Part shown: positions 36,679 to 46,634 of the stretch, piece after piece | How the letters are laid out: every line of letters starts with the position of its first letter | Numbering within the stretch: position 1 is the first letter of the stretch | Assembly: GCA_951812785.1 (NCBI GenBank) | Contig: OX638335.1 | Coordinates: 1,355,902-1,419,901 of the forward strand | Direction of reading: 5' to 3' | DNA: 64,000 bases | DNA from: an uncultured Gammaproteobacteria bacterium | Lineage (GTDB): Bacteria; Pseudomonadota; Gammaproteobacteria; UBA4575 | Notes under the pieces: generated by a model | What the model was told of the DNA's origin: nothing | Databases searched by the model: none | The model's input: only the letters and a program-made list of their open reading frames with translations | Made by a program: the position numbers and the translations under genes

Positions 36679-37248
36679 TTATTCCATTAAAAAGACTTGA
36701 TCATTTTCAAGTTTATATGTTTTTTGAGTATAAGGGCACATGGTTTCAGAAACACCATTCAAAGGAAGATCCAATTGTTCCCCATACTGACTCATCCACC
36801 CTATTTGTTTAGCAGGAACTCCAACCATAAGCGCATATGATTTAACGTTTTTATTCACTAACGCACCTGCACCAACAAAGGCATACTCCCCAACAGTTAC
36901 ACCACAAACAATTGTACAGTTTGCGCCAAGCGTAGCTCCTTTCTTTACAATCGTATCTTTATATTCATTTTTACGTCCAATGTGTGAACGCGGATTATAA
37001 ACATTAGTAAAGACCATACTCGGCCCACAAAAAACCTCTTCCTCTAGATACACATTGTCATAAACAGAAACATTGTTCTGAATTTTACATCGATCTCCAA
37101 TAATTACTTTATTCCCAACAAAAACATTCTGCCCCAAAGAGACATTACATCCAATTTTTGCCTCACTACAGACATGAACCCAATGCCATACACGGCAACC
37201 CTGACCAAGTTGCGCACCTTCATCTACATGAGCAGTGGAGTGAATCAT
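36679..37248 (-). CDS. wbpD: Hexapeptide-repeat N-acetyltransferase, WbpD-like
   Basis: This 189-residue left-handed beta-helix acetyltransferase has recurring [LIV]-G-x4 turns ([55 protein letters not shown]). [17 protein letters not shown] is typical of WbpD/WlbB. These enzymes acetylate the 3-amino group of UDP-GlcNAc(3NH2)A using acetyl-CoA. It lies between wbpB- and wbpE-like genes, with a 19-bp gap to wbpB. Length matches the family. Confidence 0.88.
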   Translation of the reverse strand: MIHSTAHVDEGAQLGQGCRVWHWVHVCSEAKIGCNVSLGQNVFVGNKVIIGDRCKIQNNVSVYDNVYLEEEVFCGPSMVFTNVYNPRSHIGRKNEYKDTIVKKGATLGANCTIVCGVTVGEYAFVGAGALVNKNVKSYALMVGVPAKQIGWMSQYGEQLDLPLNGVSETMCPYTQKTYKLENDQVFLME

Positions 37249-37267
37249 ATCAAATTATTCACGCTAA

Positions 37268-38326
37268 CTAATATTCCAAAGGCAGCGATATAGTCTTGCC
37301 ATCACGTGCGGCAAGGTAAGTTGCTATTAGAACTTCCAGAGACTTGAGACCTTCACGACCATCAGTTTCGGGCTCGCACTTGCCATACAAAACATCAATC
37401 ACATTCTTATAATATAGAGGGTGCCCAAAACCATAAACTGAAGAAGTTTCATAATTTGCCTGCTGGATATCTTTATCATATGGCTGCTGATCCTCAAATT
37501 CCCAGTGCTGAATTTCATTAACAGCTACACCACCAACTCTCACAGTTCCTTTTTCTCCAAGTATAGTGATTGAACCTTCATAATTCTTCGGATAAGTAAG
37601 CATAGTTACATTCATGGAACCTATAGCTCCATTACGCCACTTTACATTTAATACACCTGTATCTTCTACTTCTATATCACGAGCGAGAGTTCCTGTCATT
37701 GCTTGTATTTTTTCAACCGGACCAATTAACCAATCTATTAAATCTACGTAGTGGCTAGCTTGATTCATAAATGCCCCTCCATCAAGCTCCCAAGTTCCTC
37801 GCCATTTAGCAGTATCATAATATTCTTGTGGGCGTGTCCAAAAAACATTAAGGTTGACCATATAAATACGGCCAAACCTGTTTTCTTCTACCGCTCGCTT
37901 CAGCAATTGTAAAGTTGTATTACGCCTATTTTGCTTAACTATAAAGAGATAAACTCCTGCCCTATCGCAGGACTTAACCATCTCGACACCATCTTTCCAT
38001 CTTGTGGCCATTGGCTTCTCTGAAATAACATGAACACCCGCTCCAGCGATTTCGATAGTTTGTTCAGGATGAACCCCAGATGGCGTACAGAGAGAAATAA
38101 CATCAATTTCTTCTTCCTTCAGCATTTCCGTTAACGATAGATAACCTTCAACCTTATTGTTTTTAACAGCAGTATCAAGAATATTCTGATCATTATCGCA
38201 AACGGATACCAATTCAAGTTCATCTGGATATTTAGAAATAGAGTCAAAATGGTTTTTTGATATACGGCCGCAGCCAACTACAGCAATACGAATTTTCCTA
38301 TTCTCAACACTAGAATAATTTCGCAT
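37268..38326 (-). CDS. wbpB: UDP-GlcNAcA 3-dehydrogenase, WbpB/WlbA-like
   Basis: This 352-residue Gfo/Idh/MocA-family oxidoreductase has NAD-binding RIAVVGCGRISKNHFDSI, VISEKPMATRW (catalytic EKP) and WELDGGAFMNQASHYVDLIDW. With WbpE it forms the 3-keto intermediate and passes it to the aminotransferase. I chose ATG 38326 (MRNYSSVENRKIRIAV) because GGAGG lies at 38335-38331, 4 bases ahead; an in-frame TTG at 38341 would place the start upstream of that site. It is first of the wbpB-D-E trio. The 6-dehydrogenase WbpA and epimerase WbpI are not in the window. Confidence 0.88.
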   Translation of the reverse strand: MRNYSSVENRKIRIAVVGCGRISKNHFDSISKYPDELELVSVCDNDQNILDTAVKNNKVEGYLSLTEMLKEEEIDVISLCTPSGVHPEQTIEIAGAGVHVISEKPMATRWKDGVEMVKSCDRAGVYLFIVKQNRRNTTLQLLKRAVEENRFGRIYMVNLNVFWTRPQEYYDTAKWRGTWELDGGAFMNQASHYVDLIDWLIGPVEKIQAMTGTLARDIEVEDTGVLNVKWRNGAIGSMNVTMLTYPKNYEGSITILGEKGTVRVGGVAVNEIQHWEFEDQQPYDKDIQQANYETSSVYGFGHPLYYKNVIDVLYGKCEPETDGREGLKSLEVLIATYLAARDGKTISLPLEY

Positions 38327-38536
38327 TAAGCCTCCAGGCAAGATTAGATTATTATATTTTTAATTAGTCACTAGATAACACAGCAATCACAACGCTGACA
38401 ATTTGAATAGCAAAATTTTGATTATTATACAAGCCAGCTCGCCCCATTCAATATTCACATCTTGTCTTCTATATAAATCAATGTCGCACAAATAGCATTA
38501 AGAATACCCACAAGATCATACTCACCTCAATGCACA

Positions 38537-40381
38537 TTAATTAAGCATATCTTTAAAATATGGTACTACCATCTCACCATATTTAGCTGAACCCACCTCA
38601 TTCAAGTGAGATTCATCAAAATACATTAAATCTCCATCATAAAAAGGAGCATTATCAAAAAAAGGAAGCGCGGTAAAATCCAAAAAGATGGTATTTGAAT
38701 ATTTATCTGTAATTGCTGCAACCTTCTGATTTGCTGTCTCCCAGCTTTGAATCAGTTTTGTTTGAACAGGGAAACCAAGCCTTTCAAATATTCTAAGCCG
38801 TTGAATATCCAATTCAAGCTGGGGAATTTGTGCTAACAAAAATATACTCTTACCGCTTGTATTTACATCAGCTAAAAAATTATCAAGAGATATTAAGAAA
38901 GTATCACTTTTAACGTGCCATGACCACTTACCCGCTATAACTATTATTTCTGCTTCTTTAATTAATTCTTCCGCATACTCAAGTTGATTTAGACATTGTT
39001 TTCTTGAAAAATCAGGCACAACATTTGTGTCAAAATTTGGAATAGTTACACAACTACTTGCTGTAACGATTGTAAACTCAATATTGTTGGCATTCCCAAC
39101 CACAGCCGCAAATTTATTCAACTGTGCTGCATGACTATCACCAAGCAATAATAGTTTGTTCTGACTACCAATACTTCCTCTCACGCAATTTCTGACAATT
39201 TTGCCATGACAAATCTCATCTTCAACAGCGTAACGAGTATATTCTCTAGGAAGCGAATCAATGAAATATTGATTCAATTTAAAGGAAGCAATAATAACAG
39301 GAAATATAGAAATTATTAGCATCCCAGCATGGAATATTACTTTCTTCTTAGAATTAGATTTTCTAAATATATTCTCAACACAATAATACGAAAAGCATGC
39401 ACACAATAAAGTAGAAATTAAAACAAAAGCAAGGGATGATGCATCAAGCTCATAACTATTTGTATAGTATCTTATAATTGATAATATCGGCCAATGCCAT
39501 AAATACAAAGAATATGAAAGAGCACCAATCCAAACAAAAATATTTTGCGACACAAAGCGATTTATCCATCCTTTTTTTGCTGCTATTATCATTGCTGTAC
39601 CCACACAAGGCGGCAAAGCCATAGCCCCTGGAAATGAAGTTTTATCGTTAATCAGAAAAAAACTTCCTAAAACAAGCATTATGCCTACAGTGGAGGCGCC
39701 ATTAGACACACCCCTACTCCACGTTTGTCCATAGTTAGATACACTTATCCATACACCAATCAAAAACTCTGGGATTCTAGCTAGAAGTGAAAAATATGCA
39801 TCTTGACGACCACCATCACTATTTAATAGATAGCCAGCATAAATTACACATAAAATAATTCCTCCAGCTAATATTCCTTTCAAATAACGGACTGGGACAA
39901 TAACGAGTAAAATAGGTAACAATAGATAATATTGCATCTCTATAGCTAAAGACTAGGTGTGCGATAAAGGCAACTCATAAGCACTTGGCGCAAAATAATC
40001 ACCAAAATTTGCGAAATAACTATTACTAACAAAGCATAGAGCTGATATTAAGCTCTTTTTATAAAATTCAAAGTCTGACGACGTAAATAATACAGATACA
40101 CACAGAGAAACTGTTGCTATAAAAAACAAGTACGCTGGTACTATTCGTCTTATTCTACCAATATAAAAATCCTGAAAACTGAATATGCCATTTTGCTTTT
40201 TACGCAAAATTATTGATGAAATTATAAATCCAGATATAACAAAAAATACATCTACACCAATATAGCCACCCGGGAGCCAATTTTTATTAATGTGAAAAAC
40301 GATTACAGCGATAACTGCTAACGCCCTCAATCCTTGAATATCCCCCCTTAAGGGATTATCAAGTTTATAAACAGAGTTCAT
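38537..40381 (-). pseudogene. OafA/YrhL-type O-acyltransferase with SGNH domain, broken by one in-frame amber codon
   Basis: One continuous frame is interrupted only by TAG at 39955-39953. Upstream: MNSVYKLDNPLRGDIQGLRAL, HINKNWLPGGYIGVDVFFVI and IRRIVPAYLF, the acyltransferase-3 core. The stop replaces the conserved Trp in LSHT(W)SLAIEMQYY. Downstream lie the remaining membrane segments and a C-terminal SGNH-hydrolase-like domain (LLLGDSHAAQLN near residue 355 of the whole, and FDESHLNEVGSAKYGE). The intact enzyme would O-acetylate a sugar of the glycan in the periplasm. Start ATG 40381; an in-frame TTG at 40405 is possible. It is either a very young pseudogene, a suppressible gene or a sequencing error. 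Confidence 0.88.
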
Positions 40382-40465
40382 CAAAAAATACGACTCTCTC
40401 TGCAAAATGGAACATAATCAAAAAATGGGAGATTAATAAAATTCAAAAAGGAAGTATTAAAATAT

Positions 40466-41221
40466 TCATTTGCAGTTGCTGCTCGCCATATAATCTCTAT
40501 GCGTAACAATATTATCAGAGCCGGGTGGAGGCATTACAGAAAGAGGCTTTTCCCGTTTGGCGATATCAACTAAGCTAGCAGGTGCATCAAGATCAAGTAA
40601 TATTCTTTCAATAAATAGTAAAGCTTGCGGTCTAGATACTATTGACATCAATGTTAAAAAACATAATTTAATATCAAGAAGTAATGAACTATGCTCTATG
40701 TAAAATAGCCCCAACATACTTTTACCTGGACGAATCAATTGATTATAGGCAATGTCTGGATCAGCATATTCTTTCAAAATATCCCCTTCATCAGAAAAAA
40801 CAATTGATGATAAATCTGTGATTCCAGGCTTCATATCCAATAATCGTATTTCTTCCGATGTATATAAGTCAGTTTCTCGCTTAACATTTGGTCGCGGCCC
40901 CACTATGGTCATATCTCCAATGAGCACATTCAACAGTTGACTCAGCTCATCGAGTTTATAACGTCGTATGAAATGACCTACCGGAGTAATTCTATGATCA
41001 TCAACTGGCGTAGAATCCACACCCGTTTTATCAGCGTTCTTTATCATAGAGCGCAATTTGATCATTTTAAATAGCTCACCTTTTTTACCAACACGAGGTG
41101 CAATATAGAATGGCGAACTTTTATCTTGCCACCAAACTAGCAATATAACAGGAAGAGTAATAGGGCTCGTCAAAAGCAGGCCAACAATCGCTAAAATAAT
41201 ATCAAAAATTCGTTTTAACAT
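40466..41221 (-). CDS. Priming sugar-phosphate transferase (bacterial sugar transferase, WcaJ/PglC type)
   Basis: This 251-residue protein has one N-terminal membrane hairpin (IFDIILAIVGLLLTSPITLPVILL) and the catalytic core FKMIKLRSMIKNAD, RRYKLDELSQLLNVLIGDM and IVGPRPNV. This family transfers a sugar-1-phosphate from a UDP-sugar to undecaprenyl phosphate, starting each lipid-linked repeat unit. The C-terminus extends some 50 residues past the core. Its ATG overlaps the stop of the E1-beta gene by one base, so it is translationally coupled to the E1/aminotransferase cassette. Confidence 0.9.
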   Translation of the reverse strand: MLKRIFDIILAIVGLLLTSPITLPVILLVWWQDKSSPFYIAPRVGKKGELFKMIKLRSMIKNADKTGVDSTPVDDHRITPVGHFIRRYKLDELSQLLNVLIGDMTIVGPRPNVKRETDLYTSEEIRLLDMKPGITDLSSIVFSDEGDILKEYADPDIAYNQLIRPGKSMLGLFYIEHSSLLLDIKLCFLTLMSIVSRPQALLFIERILLDLDAPASLVDIAKREKPLSVMPPPGSDNIVTHRDYMASSNCK

Positions 41222-42204
41222 TATGAACGCCCAAAAATTAAAGAAATACGCTCCACAATATTCGTAGCAGATGGATAGTAATTTTTTTCCAACGCTATAG
41301 ATGTAGGTGCTGGGGCATCAGGAAGCATAATTCTGATAGGTTGTTTCTTAAGAGCACCAGGAATAGTATTTTCCGCCACAGAAGCGAGTATCTCTCCTGC
41401 AATACCACATGTTTTCCAGCCGCCATCAATTACTGCAAGATGCCTTGTTTTTCCCACAGAATCAATAATTAATTCTGGGTTGAGTGGGTTTAAAATACGC
41501 AAATCTATTACTTCCGAAGCAATACCTAATACATCAAGCTCAGCTGCTGCTTCAAGTGCTAACCGAGCTGCATAACCTGATGCAACAATTGTTATATCAC
41601 TACCGCTTCTTAAAATTTTTGGCCCTTCTTTCGTTAAATCTATTTCTGATACAGGTTCTAATGTGTCTTCAAGATCATAAAGCCATCGATCATCTATGTA
41701 CATAACTGGATCAGGGCTAAGAACCGAAGCTATTAGTAAATCTCGCGCATCTGATACTGTTGATGGCATCACAACACGCAGACCAGGGACATGTGCAAAC
41801 CATGCATGTAACGACTGAGAATGCTGGGCTCCTTGCTCGCCCCCACGGTTTATTATTGCGCGAATCGTTACGCCACAACTAGCTTGCCCACCTGTCATAT
41901 GCGACCATTTTGCTGCCTGGTTTACTATGGCATCCATCGCATACAACATAAAATCCATCCTTGGATGAACCACTATAGGCTTCATTCCTGCCAATGCAGC
42001 TCCCACAGCTGCTCCTGTACAAGCAGATTCAGAAACAGGCGTATCTATAATTCGCTCCACACCAAATTTCTTATCAAGATTTGTCATTGAATTACCAACG
42101 TACCATGGGCTCCATAGCCCTTGCCCTATGACAACAGCATCGCTATAGTTTTCGAGAAGGTATTCGAAGGCAGATAATATCGCCGTACCGTAATTATGTT
42201 TCAT
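41221..42204 (-). CDS. TPP-dependent dehydrogenase/transketolase-type E1 beta subunit
   Basis: This 327-residue protein of the PDH/acetoin dehydrogenase E1-beta family contains PVSESACTGAAVGAALAGMK, INRGGEQGAQHSQSLHAWFA and the transketolase C-terminal domain IVASGYAARLALEAAAEL. The conserved Glu of the TPP site lies in VSESACTG. E1-beta pairs with E1-alpha to decarboxylate a 2-oxo acid on TPP. The partner is the gene immediately upstream (gap 6 bp). No E2 or E3 gene is nearby. The role here is probably in sugar biosynthesis (for example two-carbon transfer to a keto-sugar), which is inference from context. Confidence 0.85.
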   Translation of the reverse strand: MKHNYGTAILSAFEYLLENYSDAVVIGQGLWSPWYVGNSMTNLDKKFGVERIIDTPVSESACTGAAVGAALAGMKPIVVHPRMDFMLYAMDAIVNQAAKWSHMTGGQASCGVTIRAIINRGGEQGAQHSQSLHAWFAHVPGLRVVMPSTVSDARDLLIASVLSPDPVMYIDDRWLYDLEDTLEPVSEIDLTKEGPKILRSGSDITIVASGYAARLALEAAAELDVLGIASEVIDLRILNPLNPELIIDSVGKTRHLAVIDGGWKTCGIAGEILASVAENTIPGALKKQPIRIMLPDAPAPTSIALEKNYYPSATNIVERISLIFGRS

Positions 42205-42210
42205 TAGTTA

Positions 42211-43260
42211 TTAGTCATACATTTTGCTTGCGTACACCCGGCCCAACAATGCTGAGTGAGGTGGATAATGAGATTCCTTAGCTTGTTGCCATGCAATTTC
42301 TGTTTCTTTCTCAATTCTTAACTCTAAAGACTCAATATCATCTTCAGAATAAACCCCCCTTGCTAGCATAGCGCATACAAGCCTTGCAACCGGATCACGT
42401 TTACGCCAAGCAGCCACTTCTTCCTCAGACCGATTAACCCCTACGTCAATATCTTCACGCCAGTCTACATGCCCATACCAGCGATAAGTAACCGCTTCAA
42501 GGAAAACAGGCATGCTATTTGTTCGTGCATATGAAATGAGATTTTTAGATGTCTGATGCATTTTAACAACATCATTACCATCAACAATTTCATAAAGCAT
42601 GTCATTTGCAACTGCAAACCGTGCAGTTGCATACTTTGGTTGTCTTAGAGAAATATGCATATGACTTGCAAATAGATTATTCTCAACTACAAACAAAACA
42701 GGTACACCCATAACGCGTGCAAGGTTAAGTGACTCATGGACTACTCCTTCTTCAACCGCCCCATCACCTAAGTAGATAACTCCCACATCTTCCGTATTTT
42801 GAAGTTTTGCAGCCAGTGCAGCTCCCACAGCAAGCGGCACAGTACCAGAAACTATTGGCACAGAACCATAGAACCCATTAGCCTGGTCCCATAAGTGCAT
42901 TGACCCACCCATCCCTCTAGATAAGCCATCATCCTTCCCAAGCACTTCTGCAAATAATCTATATAAGTCAGCCCCCATAGATAGAACATGAGAGTGAGAA
43001 CGATGTGCTCCAAATATGCGGTCAGTTTTACGAAGATTCCCTGAAATGCCTACAGCAATCGCTTCTTGTCCAACCCCTAAGTGCACAGGACCACCAATAT
43101 CTCCTTCTTTTTTCCCGCGCGCTAAACGTCGTTCAGCATAACGTATACGAAGCATTCCATTGAGATACCTAATCAAAGTATCACTATCAATATTTTCAAT
43201 AGAAATAGGCTCCTGAAAATGATCAGGATCAGAAAGTTCTTGCAATAGAAAATCATCCAT
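42211..43260 (-). CDS. TPP-dependent dehydrogenase E1 alpha subunit
   Basis: This 349-residue E1-alpha family protein has the TPP-binding motif YLGDGAVEEGVVHESLNLARV ending in VVENNL (the GDG-x-NN signature). GAHRSHSHVLSMGAD and GMGGSMHLWD are also present. It should bind TPP and Mg2+ and form an alpha2beta2 enzyme with the next gene. It overlaps the upstream DegT aminotransferase by one base. The four genes DegT, E1-alpha, E1-beta and priming transferase are packed without gaps, which points to one biosynthetic job rather than central metabolism. Confidence 0.87.
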   Translation of the reverse strand: MDDFLLQELSDPDHFQEPISIENIDSDTLIRYLNGMLRIRYAERRLARGKKEGDIGGPVHLGVGQEAIAVGISGNLRKTDRIFGAHRSHSHVLSMGADLYRLFAEVLGKDDGLSRGMGGSMHLWDQANGFYGSVPIVSGTVPLAVGAALAAKLQNTEDVGVIYLGDGAVEEGVVHESLNLARVMGVPVLFVVENNLFASHMHISLRQPKYATARFAVANDMLYEIVDGNDVVKMHQTSKNLISYARTNSMPVFLEAVTYRWYGHVDWREDIDVGVNRSEEEVAAWRKRDPVARLVCAMLARGVYSEDDIESLELRIEKETEIAWQQAKESHYPPHSALLGRVYASKMYD

Positions 43261-44369
43261 TACGAATACTCATAGAAATTACGAACCTTTTTAATAATAT
43301 ACTTAATCTCTTCATCAGAAACTGATGTATTCATTGGGAGCATTAAACACCGTTTAAAAAAGTGATCTGTCAATGGTAATTCACAACTAAAACCTAGTTG
43401 AGAAAACTGATGTACTGGTGTTCCTGCCCATTGAATAATAGTTTTGATACCATTTTGTTCGAGAAAAGAGCGTAAATCATCACGGCTGTCTGCTTCCAAC
43501 TCATAATTCTGATATACGTCGAAGTAATCATCATTACTGCCAGGTGCTGGGGGAAGGTCAAGTTGCTTAATATCACCAAGACCCCGTTGATAACAGGACG
43601 CAATATAACGACGTCGCTCAATATCCATAGGATAGGCTTTGAGTTTATAGTCCAGAATAGCTGCTTGTAGATTATCCAACCTAGAGTTGTAACCCCAAGC
43701 GACTACATCACCACTATCATCACGACCGTGATCTCTCAGCAATGAGATCTTACCAGCAAGCTCATCATCATTGGTGACGATAGCTCCACCATCACCAAAA
43801 CACCCGAGTAGTTTTGCAGGATAAAAGCTAAAAGTACCAAAACTACCAAGCGTACCTGCATAACGCCCTTTATATTTAGAACCCAATCCTTGTGCAGCAT
43901 CTTCAAGTACAAGCAGGTTATATTTATCGGCAAGAACTTGAATTTTATCCATATCGCATGTTCTTCCATTGATCTGCACTGGCATAATCGCTTTAGTATT
44001 AGAATTAATTCTATGCTCAATATCATTTACATCAAGCATATGATCAGAACCACACTCTGCTAAAACTGGTACGCTACCAACCAAATGAATCGCTGCAGCT
44101 GTAGCAATATAAGTATGGGAAGGTATAATTACCTCATCTCCCTGAGATATCCTAACAGCTTTAAGACCAATAATAATTGCATCAGTCCCATTAGCAACGC
44201 CATACACATACTTTGCATTTATAAAGCGAGCAAGATTAATCTCAAAATCTCTGAGTTCTTGCTGCATAATATAAGCACCTTTACTGCAAACACTATCGAT
44301 AAGCCCTAAGAGATTCTCTCTATCTTTCTCAAAAAGATCGGAGTATGGGAAAAAAGGTATTGTTGTCAT
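43260..44369 (-). CDS. DegT-family sugar aminotransferase
   Basis: This 369-residue PLP-dependent enzyme contains VANGTDAIIIGLKAV, VIIPSHTYIATAAAIHLVG, LEDAAQGLGSKYKG and the Schiff-base Lys in GTFSFYPAKLLGCFGDGGA. It probably aminates a keto-sugar nucleotide. It is distinct from the WbpE-like gene at 35.6 kb (different N-terminus, PYSDLF, and different C-terminal loop). It heads the tight DegT/E1-alpha/E1-beta/priming-transferase cassette. The substrate cannot be read directly; a 4-keto sugar made by the PglF-like dehydratase is a reasonable guess. Confidence 0.87.
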   Translation of the reverse strand: MTTIPFFPYSDLFEKDRENLLGLIDSVCSKGAYIMQQELRDFEINLARFINAKYVYGVANGTDAIIIGLKAVRISQGDEVIIPSHTYIATAAAIHLVGSVPVLAECGSDHMLDVNDIEHRINSNTKAIMPVQINGRTCDMDKIQVLADKYNLLVLEDAAQGLGSKYKGRYAGTLGSFGTFSFYPAKLLGCFGDGGAIVTNDDELAGKISLLRDHGRDDSGDVVAWGYNSRLDNLQAAILDYKLKAYPMDIERRRYIASCYQRGLGDIKQLDLPPAPGSNDDYFDVYQNYELEADSRDDLRSFLEQNGIKTIIQWAGTPVHQFSQLGFSCELPLTDHFFKRCLMLPMNTSVSDEEIKYIIKKVRNFYEYS

Positions 44370-44535
44370 AGCTACTTTACTTCCTGTACATTAAAATCAT
44401 TTCAACTCGTGGTACTCAAAGATCGCTTATAGGCATGACTCTTATAATTAAAGCATATCTCACAAAACCCCAATTTCTCGACCTACTTCCATCACCATAT
44501 ATTTCACTCATACAATTTTTTTAAATAGCACTAAT

Positions 44536-45279
44536 TCATTTAGTTTTTTTTGCAATCATAACAAACTTAAAAGCAGACGCTTTAATACTAAGGCATCTAT
44601 CTATCCAATTAGAAAATTTGAGCACGTCATTTTGTCGAAGAGTAATTTTAAGTAAAGGAAAGGCCCAAGAAATACTTCCGAAATATCTATCATCTAGATA
44701 TCCAAACTTCTGCTTATATTTTTTTATTAAAGAAAGATTTGGCATCCGCTTCAAGGTGCTCATTGTGCGATTCCCACGCAAATAATGCATCCATCGATTT
44801 AATCGATAAATTGGATTGTTATTTAAAGAATCTACAGCAACAAGAATCCCACCATGCTTCAAAACACGATAAATTTCATCCATCACTATTTGGTTATCCC
44901 CATAACTTAAACTCCCAGCACTAACCACCGCATCAAAAGATTCAGCTTCAAAAGGTAATGATTCCATATCTGCAATCTTCACAGTCAAATTTCGATACTC
45001 TTTTTTTATCACTTCAAGTGATGCAGGCGAAATATCTGTAGCACAAACATGTGCTCCTGTAGATATTAATATTCCGGTAAATTTGCCTGTACCAGCGCCT
45101 ATTTCAAGAACCTTATCATTTTCTTTAAGATGCTCTTTTATAATCTTCTCATAGCAAACGTACGGAGCATTCAACGGTAAAACTATAGACTTAGTCACAA
45201 ACTCTTTAGCATCCGACTCTAACAAAGCAGAAGCTCTCAAATCATAACGCTGTCGTTCTTGGTCTTTATCAGAAATCAT
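44536..45279 (-). CDS. Class I SAM-dependent methyltransferase
   Basis: This 247-residue protein has motif I VLEIGAGTGKFTGILISTGA, the acidic strand-2 residue in CATDISPASLEVI, and DAVVSAGSLSYGDN / EIYRVLKHGGILVAVDSLNN. It is a Methyltransf_11-type enzyme, probably methylating a sugar or glycan intermediate in the cytoplasm. It overlaps the GT4 gene upstream by 4 bp (ATGA-type), so the two are translationally coupled. The acceptor is unknown. Confidence 0.82.
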   Translation of the reverse strand: MISDKDQERQRYDLRASALLESDAKEFVTKSIVLPLNAPYVCYEKIIKEHLKENDKVLEIGAGTGKFTGILISTGAHVCATDISPASLEVIKKEYRNLTVKIADMESLPFEAESFDAVVSAGSLSYGDNQIVMDEIYRVLKHGGILVAVDSLNNNPIYRLNRWMHYLRGNRTMSTLKRMPNLSLIKKYKQKFGYLDDRYFGSISWAFPLLKITLRQNDVLKFSNWIDRCLSIKASAFKFVMIAKKTK

Positions 45280-46556
45280 AGCAAGGACTTACTATTTTGA
45301 TGTTTGTCTTTAGATGCGAGCGTCTCTAAATGTGTAACCAACGACGAATACACACATTGAAAATCAAATTTTTCATCATATATCTTCTTTGCATTTTCAG
45401 ACAACTTACTACGTGCATTTTCACCCTGAAGAAGTTTCAATATACATTCGTATAGACTATATTTATTATCAGGATCATAATGAATTCCGACATTATTTTT
45501 CTCAAGAAGATCTTTTACTTCACCTTGAAGAGAACTCAACAGCGGAAGACTCAAAGACAAAGAATCTAATATTTTATTTGGAATATTCATTACAAAATTC
45601 TTAGTGCTTATATATGGAGCAATTGAAGCAATAGATCTTCCTGCTAATACTTCTATCTTAGGGCGATCAATCCATCCCGGAAATATCACATTAGGCAGAT
45701 CACGCATTAAATACTTGACTTCACTAGCTCTCCCGCCATCACCACAAATAACAAATTTTATATCGACTTGATTTTGAATTGCTAATTCAGCTGCATGCTT
45801 AATTGGCAAAAAATCAAACGCCTGAGAAATACTTCCGATAAAACAAAAGTTAGCACACCCACTATTTCTTACGCCATATTCATCCCACCATCGCTTAGCG
45901 TGATCGATTTCACTTTCAGATGTCCCGCCAGTCTCAGCAGTGAGAGGGAACACCCTATCTTTATTGCCGCATTCTCTTCCAGAAAACTCTCTCGCCCATT
46001 CCAAGAAGCCATCTGACATTGTTGATAGACCAGTTGCATCTCTCATAGCCTTCTTTGCAATGTTAAAATATGGATAAAATAAAATCCTCCCAAAAATTTT
46101 AAGATGCGGAGGAAAAATATCAAGAAACATGTCAGGCCACTGATCTTTAACATCTAGCAAGGTTGGTATATTTTTCTTATTCAGCCATTCCACCATAACA
46201 GCAGCAGCCTCAATAGGTGGATATCCAACAAATGCAACATCTGGAGCTAATAACTCTTTTTTAAGATGTTTTTTTAAATTACTCGCCAATAACCAATGAT
46301 CGACTAATCTCCCTGGGCCTATATTACGTTTGTAGCCTGGACTTCGCAGCAACCTAATTTGCAAATTATCCGAAACTTCAATAACTCTATTTTCCTTGAA
46401 CCGATGAAGCTTCTTTTGATGATTAAAATCGGTAGCCCACAACACCACACTATGACCCTTTGCAATTAAGGCATTACTTAAGTTCATTGCTCGCATACCC
46501 CTAACACTACCATCAATATGCAAAGGCTCACCTGTCTGAAATATCCAAACAATCAT
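45276..46556 (-). CDS. GT4-like glycosyltransferase
   Basis: This 426-residue GT-B protein has an N-terminal WIFQTGEPLHIDGSVRGMRA, a middle FCFIGSISQAFDFLPIKHAA (donor-domain strand), ICGDGGRASEVK and a C-terminal NKILDSLSLSLPLLSSLQGE. The pattern resembles WbuB-type transferases that add amino sugars such as FucNAc in O-antigen assembly, but this is only a resemblance. No membrane segment is clear. It overlaps the methyltransferase start by 4 bp. Confidence 0.78.
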   Translation of the reverse strand: MIVWIFQTGEPLHIDGSVRGMRAMNLSNALIAKGHSVVLWATDFNHQKKLHRFKENRVIEVSDNLQIRLLRSPGYKRNIGPGRLVDHWLLASNLKKHLKKELLAPDVAFVGYPPIEAAAVMVEWLNKKNIPTLLDVKDQWPDMFLDIFPPHLKIFGRILFYPYFNIAKKAMRDATGLSTMSDGFLEWAREFSGRECGNKDRVFPLTAETGGTSESEIDHAKRWWDEYGVRNSGCANFCFIGSISQAFDFLPIKHAAELAIQNQVDIKFVICGDGGRASEVKYLMRDLPNVIFPGWIDRPKIEVLAGRSIASIAPYISTKNFVMNIPNKILDSLSLSLPLLSSLQGEVKDLLEKNNVGIHYDPDNKYSLYECILKLLQGENARSKLSENAKKIYDEKFDFQCVYSSLVTHLETLASKDKHQNSKSLL

Positions 46557-46634
46557 TATAAATTTTTGATATGCAAGCTTATATCCGGCTAGATGAAAAA
46601 TATGTGGACAATTGACATTATAGCACTGAACTAT

